In this document: piece after piece, positions 1 through 10,949 of the stretch
Numbering within the stretch: the stretch's first letter is position 1
How the letters are laid out: each line of letters starts with the position of its first letter
Position numbers and translations under genes: made by a program
Notes under the pieces: model-generated
The model's database searches: none
What the model was told of the DNA's origin: nothing
What the model saw: the letters and a program-made list of their open reading frames with translations, nothing else
Origin: Massilia sp. ZL223
GTDB lineage: Bacteria > Pseudomonadota > Gammaproteobacteria > Burkholderiales > Burkholderiaceae_D
Assembly: GCF_018119395.1 (NCBI RefSeq)
Contig: NZ_JAGPWD010000004.1
Location: 174,162 to 238,161, forward strand
Direction: 5' to 3'
DNA: 64,000 nucleotides

Positions 1-1218
1 AACGCACTGGGCCAGCCGATCGACGGCAAGGGTCCGATCAACACCGCCCTGACCGCGCCGATCGAAAAGATCGCTCCGGGCGTGATCGCCCGTGAATCCG
101 TCTCGCAGCCGATGCAGACCGGCATCAAGTCGATCGACGCGATGGTGCCGATCGGCCGTGGCCAGCGTGAGCTGATCATTGGCGACCGCCAGACCGGTAA
201 ATCGGCTGTCGCAGTCGACGCGATCATCAACCAGAAGGGCCAGGGCGTCACCTGCGTGTACGTCGCAATCGGCCAGAAGGCATCGACCATCAAGAACATC
301 GTCCGCTCGCTGGAACAGCACGGCGCGATGGAGTACACCATCGTTGTCGCCGCGTCCGCTTCGGAATCGGCTGCGATGCAGTACATCTCGGCCTACTCGG
401 GCTGCGCGATGGGCGAATACTTCCGCGACCGCGGCGAAGACGCGCTGATCGTGTACGACGACCTGTCGAAGCAAGCTGTCGCATACCGCCAGATCTCCCT
501 GCTGCTGCGCCGTCCGCCGGGCCGCGAAGCTTATCCGGGCGACGTGTTCTACCTGCACAGCCGCCTGCTCGAGCGCGCAGCGCGCGTGAACGCCGACTAC
601 GTCGAGAAGTTCACCAACGGCGCCGTCACCGGCAAGACCGGTTCGCTGACCGCACTGCCGATCATCGAAACCCAGGCAGGCGACGTCTCGGCCTTCGTGC
701 CGACCAACGTGATTTCGATTACCGACGGCCAGATCTTCCTGGAGACCTCGCTGTTCAACGCCGGCATCCGTCCTGCGATCAACGCCGGTATCTCGGTGTC
801 GCGCGTCGGTGGCGCAGCCCAGACCAAGGTCATCAAGGGCCTGTCGGGCGGTATCCGTACCGACCTGGCGCAGTACCGTGAACTGGCTGCGTTCGCGCAG
901 TTCGCATCGGACCTGGACGAATCGACCCGCAAGCAGCTGGACCGTGGCGCCCGCGTCACCGAACTGCTGAAGCAGCCGCAGTTCTCGCCGCTGTCGACCT
1001 CGCTGATGGCCGCATCGCTGTTCGCCGTCAACAAAGGCTACCTGGACGACATCGAAGTCAAGAAAGTGCTGCCGTTCGAGCACGGTCTGCACAACTTCCT
1101 GAAGTCGAGCCACGCTGCGCTGCTGTCGAAGATCGACGAAACCAAGCAACTGGACAAGGACGGCGAAGCTGCGCTGGCCGCCGCCATTGCTGATTTCAAG
1201 AAATCCGGCGCATATTAA
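1..1218 (+). CDS. atpA: ATP synthase F1 subunit alpha (5' end missing)
   Basis: Regulatory/catalytic alpha subunit of the F1 sector of ATP synthase, on the cytoplasmic face of the inner membrane. The reading frame is open from base 1, so the N-terminal part (about 105 residues by comparison with the usual ~510) lies outside the window; 405 residues are present. The Walker A motif GDRQTGKS is seen early in the visible part, and the C-terminal helical domain is complete up to the TAA. It is followed 56 bases later by atpG, the standard order alpha-gamma-beta-epsilon. Family assignment is certain; only the start is missing. Confidence 0.98.
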   Translation, partial: NALGQPIDGKGPINTALTAPIEKIAPGVIARESVSQPMQTGIKSIDAMVPIGRGQRELIIGDRQTGKSAVAVDAIINQKGQGVTCVYVAIGQKASTIKNIVRSLEQHGAMEYTIVVAASASESAAMQYISAYSGCAMGEYFRDRGEDALIVYDDLSKQAVAYRQISLLLRRPPGREAYPGDVFYLHSRLLERAARVNADYVEKFTNGAVTGKTGSLTALPIIETQAGDVSAFVPTNVISITDGQIFLETSLFNAGIRPAINAGISVSRVGGAAQTKVIKGLSGGIRTDLAQYRELAAFAQFASDLDESTRKQLDRGARVTELLKQPQFSPLSTSLMAASLFAVNKGYLDDIEVKKVLPFEHGLHNFLKSSHAALLSKIDETKQLDKDGEAALAAAIADFKKSGAY

Positions 1219-1274
1219 TCGACGAGCCGGCGCCGTGTAAGCACGGCGCCGGTGCGCGGAAGGAGTAAGGACTC

Positions 1275-3598
<2,324 letters not shown>

Positions 3599-3625
3599 GC
3601 CGGATTCTTTACCTGAAGGACAGAC

Positions 3626-4048
3626 ATGGCAAACACTATTCAAGTGGACGTGGTCTCGGCCGAAGAGCAGATCTTCTCCGGCCAGGCTGAATTCGTCGCG
3701 TTGCCGGGTGAAGCGGGCGAGCTGGGTATCTACCCGAAGCACACCCCGCTGATCACGCGCATCAGGCCGGGTGCTGTGCGAATCCAGGTGGCCGGTGGTG
3801 GCGAAGAGTTCGTCTTCGTCGCCGGCGGTATCCTCGAAGTGCAGCCGAACGGCGTGACCGTGCTGGCCGACACCGCGATTCGCGGTAGCGACCTGGACGA
3901 AGCGAAGGCGATCGAGGCCAAGAAGCAGGCCGAAGAGCTGATGCTGAACAAGGAATCGAAGATCGACTACGCGAAAGCCCAGGCCGAAATGGCCGCGGCG
4001 ATCGCGCAGCTCGCGGCGATCCAGAAGCTGCGTTCGAAGGGCCGTTAA
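3626..4048 (+). CDS. atpC: ATP synthase F1 subunit epsilon
   Basis: Epsilon subunit, which links the gamma shaft to the c-ring and can inhibit ATP hydrolysis. 140 residues. The N-terminal beta-sandwich contains the family segment [15 protein letters not shown], and the C-terminal part is the usual alpha-helical hairpin rich in Ala, Glu and Lys. It is the last gene of the operon: a rho-independent terminator follows within 25 bases of the stop. Confidence 0.98.
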   Translation: MANTIQVDVVSAEEQIFSGQAEFVALPGEAGELGIYPKHTPLITRIRPGAVRIQVAGGGEEFVFVAGGILEVQPNGVTVLADTAIRGSDLDEAKAIEAKKQAEELMLNKESKIDYAKAQAEMAAAIAQLAAIQKLRSKGR

Positions 4049-4070
4049 GCTCTTTCGTGCAGCATCGAGA

Positions 4071-4099
4071 AAAGGCAGCCCCATGGGCTGCCTTTTTTA
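4071..4099 (+). terminator. Rho-independent terminator of the atp operon
   Basis: A hairpin of AAGGCAGCC and GGGCTGCCTT with a short CAT-type loop is followed directly by a T run (TTTTTTAT). It starts 22 bases after the atpC stop codon. Confidence 0.9.
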
Positions 4100-4297
4100 T
4101 TGGCGTCCACGCCCTTCATGATAGTCGTCCTGGCGCCAGCGCCAGTCGAGGAAAACATCAGGAGGCAATGCGGCAGTCCTGCTCTCGGCGGGACAAAGAG
4201 CCATCTCGAACGGATGACGGGGAAAAGATACTGCCGCGTCGCAAACCAGCGCTACGCGGCCAATTCAAATAGATCTATCGCTGGGATACCAGCGTAA

Positions 4298-4483
4298 TTA
4301 ACCTCTTTTTTCGTCTTTTTTCTTGCGGCTGAAATAAGCCAGCATAAAAAAGAAAAAGATGGCGGTAGAAACCGCGATCGAATCGATTGCGAGGGAATTA
4401 TTCGTTAATGTCCGATAAAGGAATGGGAAAACAATTGCGTAAATAACCGCCGCGATCAGCGCTTGTACATATTTATTCTGCAT
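4298..4483 (-). CDS. Small two-helix membrane protein, candidate bacteriocin immunity protein
   Basis: 61 residues from the ATG at 4483, which has an AAAGGA ribosome site seven bases upstream; a TTG 15 bases earlier is in frame but less convincing. Two hydrophobic segments are visible (about residues 6-24 and 34-52), followed by a very basic tail (SRKKKDEKRG). No family is recognised. It lies about 70 bases downstream of, and on the same strand as, the glycine-rich peptide gene at 4551-4754. Immunity proteins of class II bacteriocins and microcins are often small membrane proteins encoded just after the peptide, so immunity is a reasonable inference but unproven. The DNA is visibly AT-richer than the atp genes. 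Confidence 0.6.
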   Translation of the reverse strand: MQNKYVQALIAAVIYAIVFPFLYRTLTNNSLAIDSIAVSTAIFFFFMLAYFSRKKKDEKRG

Positions 4484-4550
4484 ACCTGTTCCTTTCAATA
4501 TGGAGCGGCCACGCGGACCGCTCCATACTAATATAGCCTACGGCGGGCTA

Positions 4551-4754
4551 TTACGAGAAGCTGATTTTCAGGCCGCCGGCGATGCCGCCGCCGATTGCGC
4601 CCAGGCCAGCGCCTGCGAAGCCGCCCAGCGAGCCGCCGATGGCGCCGCCGATGGCGCCGGCAGTTGCACCGCCCCAGTCCCAGTCCACGGTCACGGTGAA
4701 GGAAATGGCTGCGCCGTTAACGCTATTGATCTCGTCAAAAGTCAGTTCTTGCAT
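4551..4754 (-). CDS. Glycine-rich peptide with double-glycine-type leader, candidate class II bacteriocin/microcin
   Basis: 67 residues from the ATG at 4754, with GGAG 12 bases upstream; a TTG at 4772 is an alternative start adding METYNK. The N-terminus MQELTFDEINSVNGA matches the double-glycine leader pattern (Met-x-Glu-Leu, acidic-Ile/Val, final Gly-Gly or Gly-Ala before cleavage). The rest would be a mature peptide of about 52 residues, with a short polar start (FTVTVDWDW) and then repeated GxxxG-like motifs (GAIGGAIGGSLGGFAGAG) typical of membrane-inserting two-peptide bacteriocins. No processing transporter (C39 peptidase ABC) is in the window. Call based on leader and composition only. 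Confidence 0.6.
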   Translation of the reverse strand: MQELTFDEINSVNGAAISFTVTVDWDWGGATAGAIGGAIGGSLGGFAGAGLGAIGGGIAGGLKISFS

Positions 4755-4772
4755 TTTATTGTAAGTCTCCAA

Positions 4773-5090
4773 ATTACCCGGCGCGTTATTGCAGCCGGTG
4801 AAATCATTCTACTGTGAGAGATTTATTCAATGAGAGTAAGATACGTATCGCAATCAATTTTATTCATGGAGGATTATTGACCGCTCCTTCACTTATTTAT
4901 TCTAAATGCGAATGAATATTCGCCAATAAATGGATTCCTTTCCGAGAGTCTGGGAATAAGATCTACTGTTGGTTGCGCCGGCTGTTTTCAGGGTCGAAGC
5001 TGACCTACTGTTACCGCGCGCACGTTGAGGCAGCGTGTTTCAGCGTAGGATGGGCCAGTGCCGGTCCGGGCACGCCACCTCCGAGTCGAC
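4773..5090. other. AT-rich intergenic stretch upstream of the peptide gene
   Basis: About 320 bases without a convincing gene. The left two thirds is markedly AT-rich compared with the rest of the window and should contain the promoter of the minus-strand peptide/membrane-protein pair; I cannot single out -35/-10 boxes with confidence. The right third returns to normal GC content and leads into the gene at 5091. Short ORFs here overlap each other on both strands and look like chance. Confidence 0.5.
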
Positions 5091-5450
5091 ATGGACAAGC
5101 ACCCACCGCATCGCGAACAACAGCAAACGCCGCAAGATGTGTCGTTTGGCCGCACGCTGTACCGCTTCCTCTTCTTCGACTGGCTGTTCCGCGACGTGAA
5201 CGCCGCGCGCAACCTGTTCGAACGCCATGCCGCGCGTGAGCACAACCATCGCATGAGCCGCTACCTGCCCGTCTACATGCGCCGCTGGTCGGTGCTGGCG
5301 GCCTGCGACTTCACCCTCGGCTTCCTGTTCGAACGGGTGATGCAGGCGACCGTGCTGTCGGCATGGTTCTTCACCTGGTCGTGCGTGACCGTGACCGGCA
5401 TCGCCCTGATGACGGTGATGTGGCTCCTCCTCGCCGCCAAACTGCCCTGA
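5091..5450 (+). CDS. Hypothetical two-helix inner-membrane protein
   Basis: 119 residues from the ATG at 5091; an upstream in-frame ATG at 5058 would add an Arg-rich stretch that looks non-coding. The N-terminal half is hydrophilic, His/Arg/Gln-rich (MDKHPPHREQQQ). The C-terminal half has two predicted membrane helices (about residues 62-85 and 90-115), ending LLLAAKLP. No family recognised. The gene is alone on its strand, 154 bases before the serine hydrolase. Confidence 0.6.
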   Translation: MDKHPPHREQQQTPQDVSFGRTLYRFLFFDWLFRDVNAARNLFERHAAREHNHRMSRYLPVYMRRWSVLAACDFTLGFLFERVMQATVLSAWFFTWSCVTVTGIALMTVMWLLLAAKLP

Positions 5451-5604
5451 GGTAGCAGGATCGCGCCTGCCGGCGGCCAGCCGGCCGTCCCGTGAATCCG
5501 ACCACTCGACCCACCGGAACGACCGTTTATCCGGCCGCGATTGCCGCTGCCCGCCCGGGCGTCCTACATTGATCGCTCAACAACATAAAGAAAGGGATCC
5601 GACC

Positions 5605-7284
5605 ATGCTGCTCCGTACCGCCATCTGCGCCGCCGTGCTCCTGCTATGCCAGCCGCACGCCGCCTTCGCCCAGGATGCTTCCGCCCCCGCCGCGGGCGTG
5701 CAGGACCTGGCCGGCCGCATCGACGGGGTCATCGCGCCCCACTTCAAGGCCGACGCTCCCGGCGGCACGGTCGTCGTGGTCAAGGACGGCAAGACCGTAT
5801 TGCGCAAGGCCTACGGCATGGCCGACGTGGGCAAGGGCGCCAGGATGACGCCGGACATGGCGCTGCGCCTCGGCTCGATCACCAAGCAGTTCACCGCGGC
5901 CGGCATCCTGATGCTGGCGGAAGAGGGCAAGCTCTCGGTCGACGACGACATCACGAAGTACCTGCCGGACTATCCCACCCAGGGCAAGAAGATCACCATC
6001 GAACACCTGCTGACCCACACCTCGGGCATCGTCAGCTACACCAGCCAGCCGGGATTCAGGGCCCGCATGACCCAGGACCTCAGCGTGGCGCAGATGATCG
6101 ACTCCTTCAAGAACGAGCCGCTGGAATTCGAGCCGGGCAGCCGCTACCGCTACAACAACTCGGGCTACTTCCTGCTCGGCGCGATCATCGAAAAGATCTC
6201 CGGCCAGCCCTATGCGAAATTCGTCGAGCAGCGCATCTTCGTGCCGCTGGGGATGACGCATACCGCCTACGAAGGCTTCGAGCGCAGCAAGGACCCGACC
6301 GCCGCCGGCCATACCGCGGCCGAGAATGGCTACGCGCCGCCGATCCGGGTCAGCATGAGCCAGCCTTACGCGGCCGGTGCGCTGGTGTCCACCGTGGACG
6401 ACCTGGCGCGCTGGGATGCCGCCATCGGCAGTGGCAAGCTGCTCAAGCCGGCCAGCTGGAACAAAGCCTTCACCTCCTACCGCCTGAGCGACGGCAAGGA
6501 AACCAACTACGGCTATGGCTGGGAAGTGACGCAGCTGCAGGGCGTCCCCGCGATCGGGCACGGCGGCGGCATCCCCGGCTTTTCGACCTATGCGATGCGG
6601 GTGCCGGAACAGAAGCTCTACGTGGCGGTCCTGACCAACAGCGACAGCGGCCCGGTGAATCCGGGCATGGTGGCGCGCAAGGCGGCCGGCGTCGCCATCG
6701 GCAAGCCCTATCGCGACTTCAAGGAAGTGGCTCTCGAGCCGGCGGCGCTGGACGCCTTCAACGGCAGCTACGAAGTCGAGAAAGGCGTGCAGCGCGTGTT
6801 CCGCCGCGACGGCGACAAGCTGGTGATGCAGCGCACCGGCCGTCCTCCGGTCACGGTGAAGGCCTTCTCGCCGAACGGCTTCTTCCTTCCCAATTCCCTG
6901 GAGTACTTCGAGTTCGCGCGCGACGACAAGGGCCGGGTGACCCAGGTGACCCAGCACTACGACGGCGGCGTCCTGGTCCAGCCGCGCACCGGCGACGCCC
7001 CGGCGCCGCGCGAGGCGGTCAGGATCGCCAGCACGGCCTTCGACAGCCGCGCGGGTCGCTACGAGCTGCGCCCGGGCTTCGTGATGGAGCTGACGCGCGA
7101 AGGCGACCGCTACTTCGCGCAGGCGACCGGGCAGCGCAAGCTCGAGATCTTCGCGGCCAGGGACGACGTGTTCTTCTCGCGCGAGGTCGATGCCGAGATC
7201 GCGTTCGCCAAGGGCGAGGGGGATGCGCCGGTGCTGGTGCTGAAGCAGGGTGGCCGCGAGCTGCGCGGCGCACGGCTGCAGTAA
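5605..7284 (+). CDS. Secreted serine hydrolase, class C beta-lactamase/PBP-like
   Basis: 559 residues from the ATG at 5605 (AAAGGGA ribosome site upstream). A cleavable signal peptide ends at AFAQ. The beta-lactamase/DD-peptidase fold is shown by the SxxK nucleophile motif (GSITKQF), the YxN motif (RYNNSGYFLLG) and the HGGG-type third motif (GHGGGIPGF). About 200 residues follow this domain, giving a C-terminal region often seen in esterase-like members. The periplasmic substrate (peptide, ester or beta-lactam) cannot be told from sequence. Not an AmpC: no ampR neighbour and the protein is too long. Confidence 0.9.
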   Translation: MLLRTAICAAVLLLCQPHAAFAQDASAPAAGVQDLAGRIDGVIAPHFKADAPGGTVVVVKDGKTVLRKAYGMADVGKGARMTPDMALRLGSITKQFTAAGILMLAEEGKLSVDDDITKYLPDYPTQGKKITIEHLLTHTSGIVSYTSQPGFRARMTQDLSVAQMIDSFKNEPLEFEPGSRYRYNNSGYFLLGAIIEKISGQPYAKFVEQRIFVPLGMTHTAYEGFERSKDPTAAGHTAAENGYAPPIRVSMSQPYAAGALVSTVDDLARWDAAIGSGKLLKPASWNKAFTSYRLSDGKETNYGYGWEVTQLQGVPAIGHGGGIPGFSTYAMRVPEQKLYVAVLTNSDSGPVNPGMVARKAAGVAIGKPYRDFKEVALEPAALDAFNGSYEVEKGVQRVFRRDGDKLVMQRTGRPPVTVKAFSPNGFFLPNSLEYFEFARDDKGRVTQVTQHYDGGVLVQPRTGDAPAPREAVRIASTAFDSRAGRYELRPGFVMELTREGDRYFAQATGQRKLEIFAARDDVFFSREVDAEIAFAKGEGDAPVLVLKQGGRELRGARLQ

Positions 7285-7310
7285 GCGCTAACTGCTGGCT
7301 GGAGGGCGGC

Positions 7311-7928
7311 TCAGCGCGGCGCGCGTGCCTGCTCTCCCGCCAGCCTCAAGGCCACCTTGTGGCGGAAATAATCTTCCTTCACATAGCGGTACAAATTCGC
7401 TCCCGGGCACACGGTCTTGTCCGAGTAGTCCCGGTGGCTGCGGATTTCGTCCAGCGGCACCCCGTACTTCGCCGCCAGCATCGCCATCACATCGACGACC
7501 GCATCGAGCTGGCGCTGGTTCGGTTCCACTTCCTCGAAATTGCCGACCACCTCGATCAGGGCGTGCCCGGCCGGGTCGTACTCGGTATTGGTGTCGCCCG
7601 CGAATCCGATGGGACGCGCCTCGTACACCCGTCCTTCCAGATCGATCACGTAGTGGTAGGGAATGTCGATCCAGCCCTTGGTGGTGCGCGACCAGGTCTG
7701 CAGCCGGCGCAGGTAGGCTTGCGGATCGGTACCCGGCAGGAAGGGTTCGCCCTGGTGGTGCAGCGTGATCTGCGTGATCCGATGAGGACGCGCCTTGGCC
7801 GCATCCGCCGGGGTACCGCCCCAGGCGGCCACGGGAACGATGGCGCGTTCGACGCCGGCCAGCGGCTGCTGGGCATGGGCAGGGGCAGCCAGGACGGCGG
7901 CAAGAAAGGAGAGGGCGAACAGGCGCAT
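7311..7928 (-). CDS. Periplasmic N-acetylmuramoyl-L-alanine amidase (amidase_2/PGRP fold)
   Basis: 205 residues from the ATG at 7928, chosen because it starts a clear signal peptide (MRLFALSFLAAVLAAPAHAQ); upstream in-frame starts only add Arg-rich sequence. The zinc amidase domain shows the first His in ITLHHQGE, a tyrosine-rich IPYHYVIDLEGRVYEAR segment, and the second set of ligands in RSHRDYSDKTVCPG. It would cleave the amide bond between N-acetylmuramic acid and L-Ala in peptidoglycan or muropeptides. Transcribed convergently with the serine hydrolase and divergently from the CoA-binding gene. Confidence 0.88.
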   Translation of the reverse strand: MRLFALSFLAAVLAAPAHAQQPLAGVERAIVPVAAWGGTPADAAKARPHRITQITLHHQGEPFLPGTDPQAYLRRLQTWSRTTKGWIDIPYHYVIDLEGRVYEARPIGFAGDTNTEYDPAGHALIEVVGNFEEVEPNQRQLDAVVDVMAMLAAKYGVPLDEIRSHRDYSDKTVCPGANLYRYVKEDYFRHKVALRLAGEQARAPR

Positions 7929-8041
7929 GGGACGGCTCGATCGGGGACGAATCCGCATCTTTTCACGTTTGCGCGCGCCACGCCAGCGCTGATGCAAACC
8001 TGATAAGCTAACAGCGAACCCTGAACTACTCCGCATCCACC

Positions 8042-8464
8042 ATGAGAAGCATTGCCCAGATCCTCAACGACAGCAAGACCATCGCCATCGTCGGCCTGTC
8101 GAACAAACCCGACCGCGCGAGCTACGGCGTCGCCGAATACCTGAAGGGCCACGGCTACCAGGTCATCCCGGTCAACCCGAGCTACGCGGGCCAGACGATT
8201 CTCGACGAGACGGTCTACGCCACCTTGCAGGAAGCCGCCGATTCCCTGGCCGCCAACGGCCAGCGCATCGATATCGTCGATTGCTTCCGCAAGTCCGAAG
8301 ACATCCCGCCGATCGCGCGCGACGCCATCGCCGTGCGCGCCGGCTGCCTGTGGATGCAGCTCGACATCGAGAACCAGGCCGCCGCCGACCTGGCGCGCGC
8401 CGCCGGACTGGACGTGGTCATGAACCACTGCATCAAGATCGAGCACCGCAGCCTCCAGGCCTGA
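8042..8464 (+). CDS. CoA-binding domain protein, YccU family
   Basis: 140 residues, a single Rossmann-like CoA-binding domain as in the N-terminal part of succinyl-CoA synthetase alpha. Typical features are TIAIVGLSNKPDRASYGVA near the start, the GYQVIPVNP segment and, near the end, GLDVVMNHCIKIEH. No catalytic partner domain is present; the family is widespread and its cellular role is not well established. It reads divergently from the amidase. Confidence 0.9.
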   Translation: MRSIAQILNDSKTIAIVGLSNKPDRASYGVAEYLKGHGYQVIPVNPSYAGQTILDETVYATLQEAADSLAANGQRIDIVDCFRKSEDIPPIARDAIAVRAGCLWMQLDIENQAAADLARAAGLDVVMNHCIKIEHRSLQA

Positions 8465-8490
8465 GTCCAGCCGTGCGCAAGGTGCTGCGT

Positions 8491-8496
8491 TACAAT
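8491..8496 (+). promoter_or_regulatory. Possible -10 element (TACAAT) for the glutathione peroxidase gene
   Basis: TACAAT lies 31 bases upstream of the ATG at 8527, in the spacer after the CoA-binding gene. No strong -35 box is visible, so the assignment is weak. Confidence 0.3.
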
Positions 8497-8526
8497 CGTG
8501 GCACCTTTCTTTGTGGGACCTCCACC

Positions 8527-9114
8527 ATGACCAAGATCCTTGCCTTCGCGTTGGCCGCCCTGGCGGCCGCCAGCGTCACCCAGCCGGTGCGCGCGCAGAC
8601 CGCCGCGGCGCCGCTGAGCGTCCGTCCGGCGAGCTGCCCGGCCGTCCTCAAGCACAACTTCAAGCGCCTGCAGGACGAGGCGCCGCAGGACCTGTGCCAG
8701 TACGCCGGCAAGGTGGTCCTGGTGGTGAACACCGCCAGCTACTGCGGCTTCACCAAGCAGTACGAAGGCCTGGAGAAGCTGCACGCCAAGTACGGCGGCC
8801 GCGGTCTCGTGGTGCTGGGCTTCCCGTCGAACGACTTCGGCAAGCAGGAACCGGGCAGCGCCAAGGAGATCGCCGACTTCTGCTTCAACACCTATGGCGT
8901 GAAATTCCCGATGTTCGCCAAGAGCGTCGTCTCGGGTCCGGAAGCCAATCCGCTGCACGCCGAACTGGCCAGGATCACCGGCAAGGAACCGAAGTGGAAC
9001 TTCACCAAGTACCTGATCGGCCGCGACGGCAAGGTGCTCGAGCATTTCCCGAGCAAGGTCGCGCCGGAAGATCCTCAACTGGTCGGCAAGATCGAGCAGG
9101 CGCTGGCTAACTAA
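8527..9114 (+). CDS. Secreted glutathione peroxidase family protein
   Basis: 195 residues with an N-terminal signal peptide ending near VRAQ, so the enzyme probably acts in the periplasm. The thiol-peroxidase active site is intact: Cys in NTASYCGFT, Gln in GKQEPGS and Trp in PKWNFTKYL; the resolving-Cys region contains FCFNTYGVKFPMF. It reduces hydroperoxides; many bacterial members use thioredoxin rather than glutathione. The stop codon overlaps the stop of the convergent pabBC gene by four bases. Confidence 0.92.
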   Translation: MTKILAFALAALAAASVTQPVRAQTAAAPLSVRPASCPAVLKHNFKRLQDEAPQDLCQYAGKVVLVVNTASYCGFTKQYEGLEKLHAKYGGRGLVVLGFPSNDFGKQEPGSAKEIADFCFNTYGVKFPMFAKSVVSGPEANPLHAELARITGKEPKWNFTKYLIGRDGKVLEHFPSKVAPEDPQLVGKIEQALAN

Positions 9115-10946
9115 GTCACAATCACGGCGCGCAGCGGGCCGCGCAAGGCATTGCACACGACGACGTCGTCGGCCTGCTCCAGCATCTCGCGCGTGATCAC
9201 GCGCTCGCTCGCCTGCCAGGCGGGCGCCGCCAGCATCACGCCGCGCATCACGCCCGGCAGCAGGCCCGAGGACAGGGGAGGGGTGAACCATGCCTCGCCG
9301 AAGCGCACGAACACGTTGCTGCGCCCGCCTTCCGTCAATTCCCCACGCTCGTTGAAGAACAGCATATCGAAGGCGCCTTGCGCCTCGGCCGCCTTCCAGC
9401 CCGCGTCGTAGCGGCTGCGGATGCTGGTCTTGTGGCGCAGGAAGATGTCGCTTGATTGCGTCGGCTCGGACGCCAGCACGACCATGACGGGTTCGTGCAG
9501 TTCGCTGATCGCACCGGATTGCAATTGCAAGCCCCTGGCGTGCGAGTTCGACAGGCGCATGCGGTGCAGCTGCCCATGCGGCAGGGCCAGGCAAGCCTCG
9601 ACCAGCATGCGCCGCGCCTCCTCGCGCTCGAAAGGCAGGCCGAACCAGGCGCAGGAGCCGGCGATGCGGTCCAGGTGCTGCTCCAGGTGGCGCGGCCCGT
9701 CGTCCCAGGACGCGCGCAGGGTTTCGAAGATCTCGAATTCGTTGTGCAGCCCGGTCAGGAAGCGCGCCTTCAATTGGCACTCGGCGAATTCGGATTGCGG
9801 ATCGCTGTCGTAGACGATGCCGGCGCCCACACCCAGCTCGCCCTTTCTGGCCCCACCTTGTGCGCCATTTTCCGGCGCCTGCAAGGCCAGCGTGCGGATC
9901 GGCACCGACAGGCAGAAGTCGCCAAAAGGACGGCCATGGCCATCCCGCGGCGGATCGAACCAGCCGATGGCGCCCGTGTAGATGCCGCGCGCATCCGGTT
10001 CCAGTTCGTGGATGATTTCCATCGTGCGCCGCTTGGGCGCGCCCGTGATCGATCCGCAGGGGTAGAGGGCCGCGAACAGTTCAAGCAGGCTGGCGTCCTC
10101 GCGCACGCGCGCCTGCACCGTGGACGTCATCTGCAGCACGGCGCCATAGCGCTTCACCTCGAACAGGGCCGGCACCTGCACGCTGCCGGTCTGCGCCACG
10201 CGCCCCAGGTCGTTGCGCAGCAGGTCGACGATCATCAGGTTCTCGGCGCGGTTCTTGGTGTCCTGCGCCAGCGCCTTCGCGCGCTCCTCGTCGACCGCCG
10301 GGTCGCCGCTGGCGGGCGCCGTGCCTTTCATCGGCCGCGCCAGCAGGGTGCCAGCCTCGTGGCGCACGAACAGCTCGGGCGAGAAGGACAGCACCGCGCC
10401 GCCGTCCGGCAGGGCGATCAGCGCGCCGTAGGGCACCGGCTGGCGTGCGCGCAGGCGGGTGTACAGTCCCATCAGCGGGCCGAAGGCGTCGAAACGCAGG
10501 CGGTAGGTGTAGTTGACCTGGTAGGTGTCGCCGGCCGCGATGTAGTCGCGGATCCGGTTGATCGCATCGGTGAAGCTGGCTTCGTCGACGTTGGCCTGGA
10601 TGCCGGCCACGCCGGCCGCTTCCTGGCCGGCGCTGCGGGTCGCCAGCCAGGCCTCGACCTGGGGCGCCGTCATGCGTTCGCAGTGCGAGAACAGCAGCAC
10701 CTGCGCCAGCGGCCCGTCCAGCGGCCTGGCGGGCAATCCCTGCAGGTGCGCGCCCAGCTCGTAGCTCAGGAGCGGGACCGCGTACAGGCCGTTGTTAAGG
10801 GCTTGCTGGAGCTGATCGAGCAGTTGCGGCCACCCCGCGGCGTCTTCGCAGCGCAAGCTGCCCGCGTGGCCGTTGTACAGCCGTGAGCCCGCCTCCTGCG
10901 TGGCGCTGGCGTCGTCCAGCAGCGCGAAGACTTCCGGGGTGTCCAT
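9111..10946 (-). CDS. pabBC: Aminodeoxychorismate synthase component I / aminodeoxychorismate lyase fusion
   Basis: 611-residue fusion. Residues about 1-380 are the chorismate-binding PabB domain (DTYQVNYTYRLRF, GTAPASGDP, NRAENLMIVDLLRNDLG, CGSITGAPKRRTMEII). Residues about 390-611 are a class IV PLP enzyme like PabC (FEIFETLR, the PLP-lysine region RHKTSIRSRYD, GELTEGGRSNVFV). Together they convert chorismate plus amide nitrogen to 4-aminobenzoate for folate synthesis; the glutamine amidotransferase PabA is not in the window. It starts three bases after the slmA stop, so the two are co-transcribed. Confidence 0.95.
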   Translation of the reverse strand: MDTPEVFALLDDASATQEAGSRLYNGHAGSLRCEDAAGWPQLLDQLQQALNNGLYAVPLLSYELGAHLQGLPARPLDGPLAQVLLFSHCERMTAPQVEAWLATRSAGQEAAGVAGIQANVDEASFTDAINRIRDYIAAGDTYQVNYTYRLRFDAFGPLMGLYTRLRARQPVPYGALIALPDGGAVLSFSPELFVRHEAGTLLARPMKGTAPASGDPAVDEERAKALAQDTKNRAENLMIVDLLRNDLGRVAQTGSVQVPALFEVKRYGAVLQMTSTVQARVREDASLLELFAALYPCGSITGAPKRRTMEIIHELEPDARGIYTGAIGWFDPPRDGHGRPFGDFCLSVPIRTLALQAPENGAQGGARKGELGVGAGIVYDSDPQSEFAECQLKARFLTGLHNEFEIFETLRASWDDGPRHLEQHLDRIAGSCAWFGLPFEREEARRMLVEACLALPHGQLHRMRLSNSHARGLQLQSGAISELHEPVMVVLASEPTQSSDIFLRHKTSIRSRYDAGWKAAEAQGAFDMLFFNERGELTEGGRSNVFVRFGEAWFTPPLSSGLLPGVMRGVMLAAPAWQASERVITREMLEQADDVVVCNALRGPLRAVIVT

Positions 10947-10949
10947 GTT

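Noticed and set aside
4057..4297. Two overlapping short plus-strand ORFs after atpC
   Set aside because: They start inside or next to the atp terminator, overlap in different frames, and show no ribosome site or similarity to known proteins.
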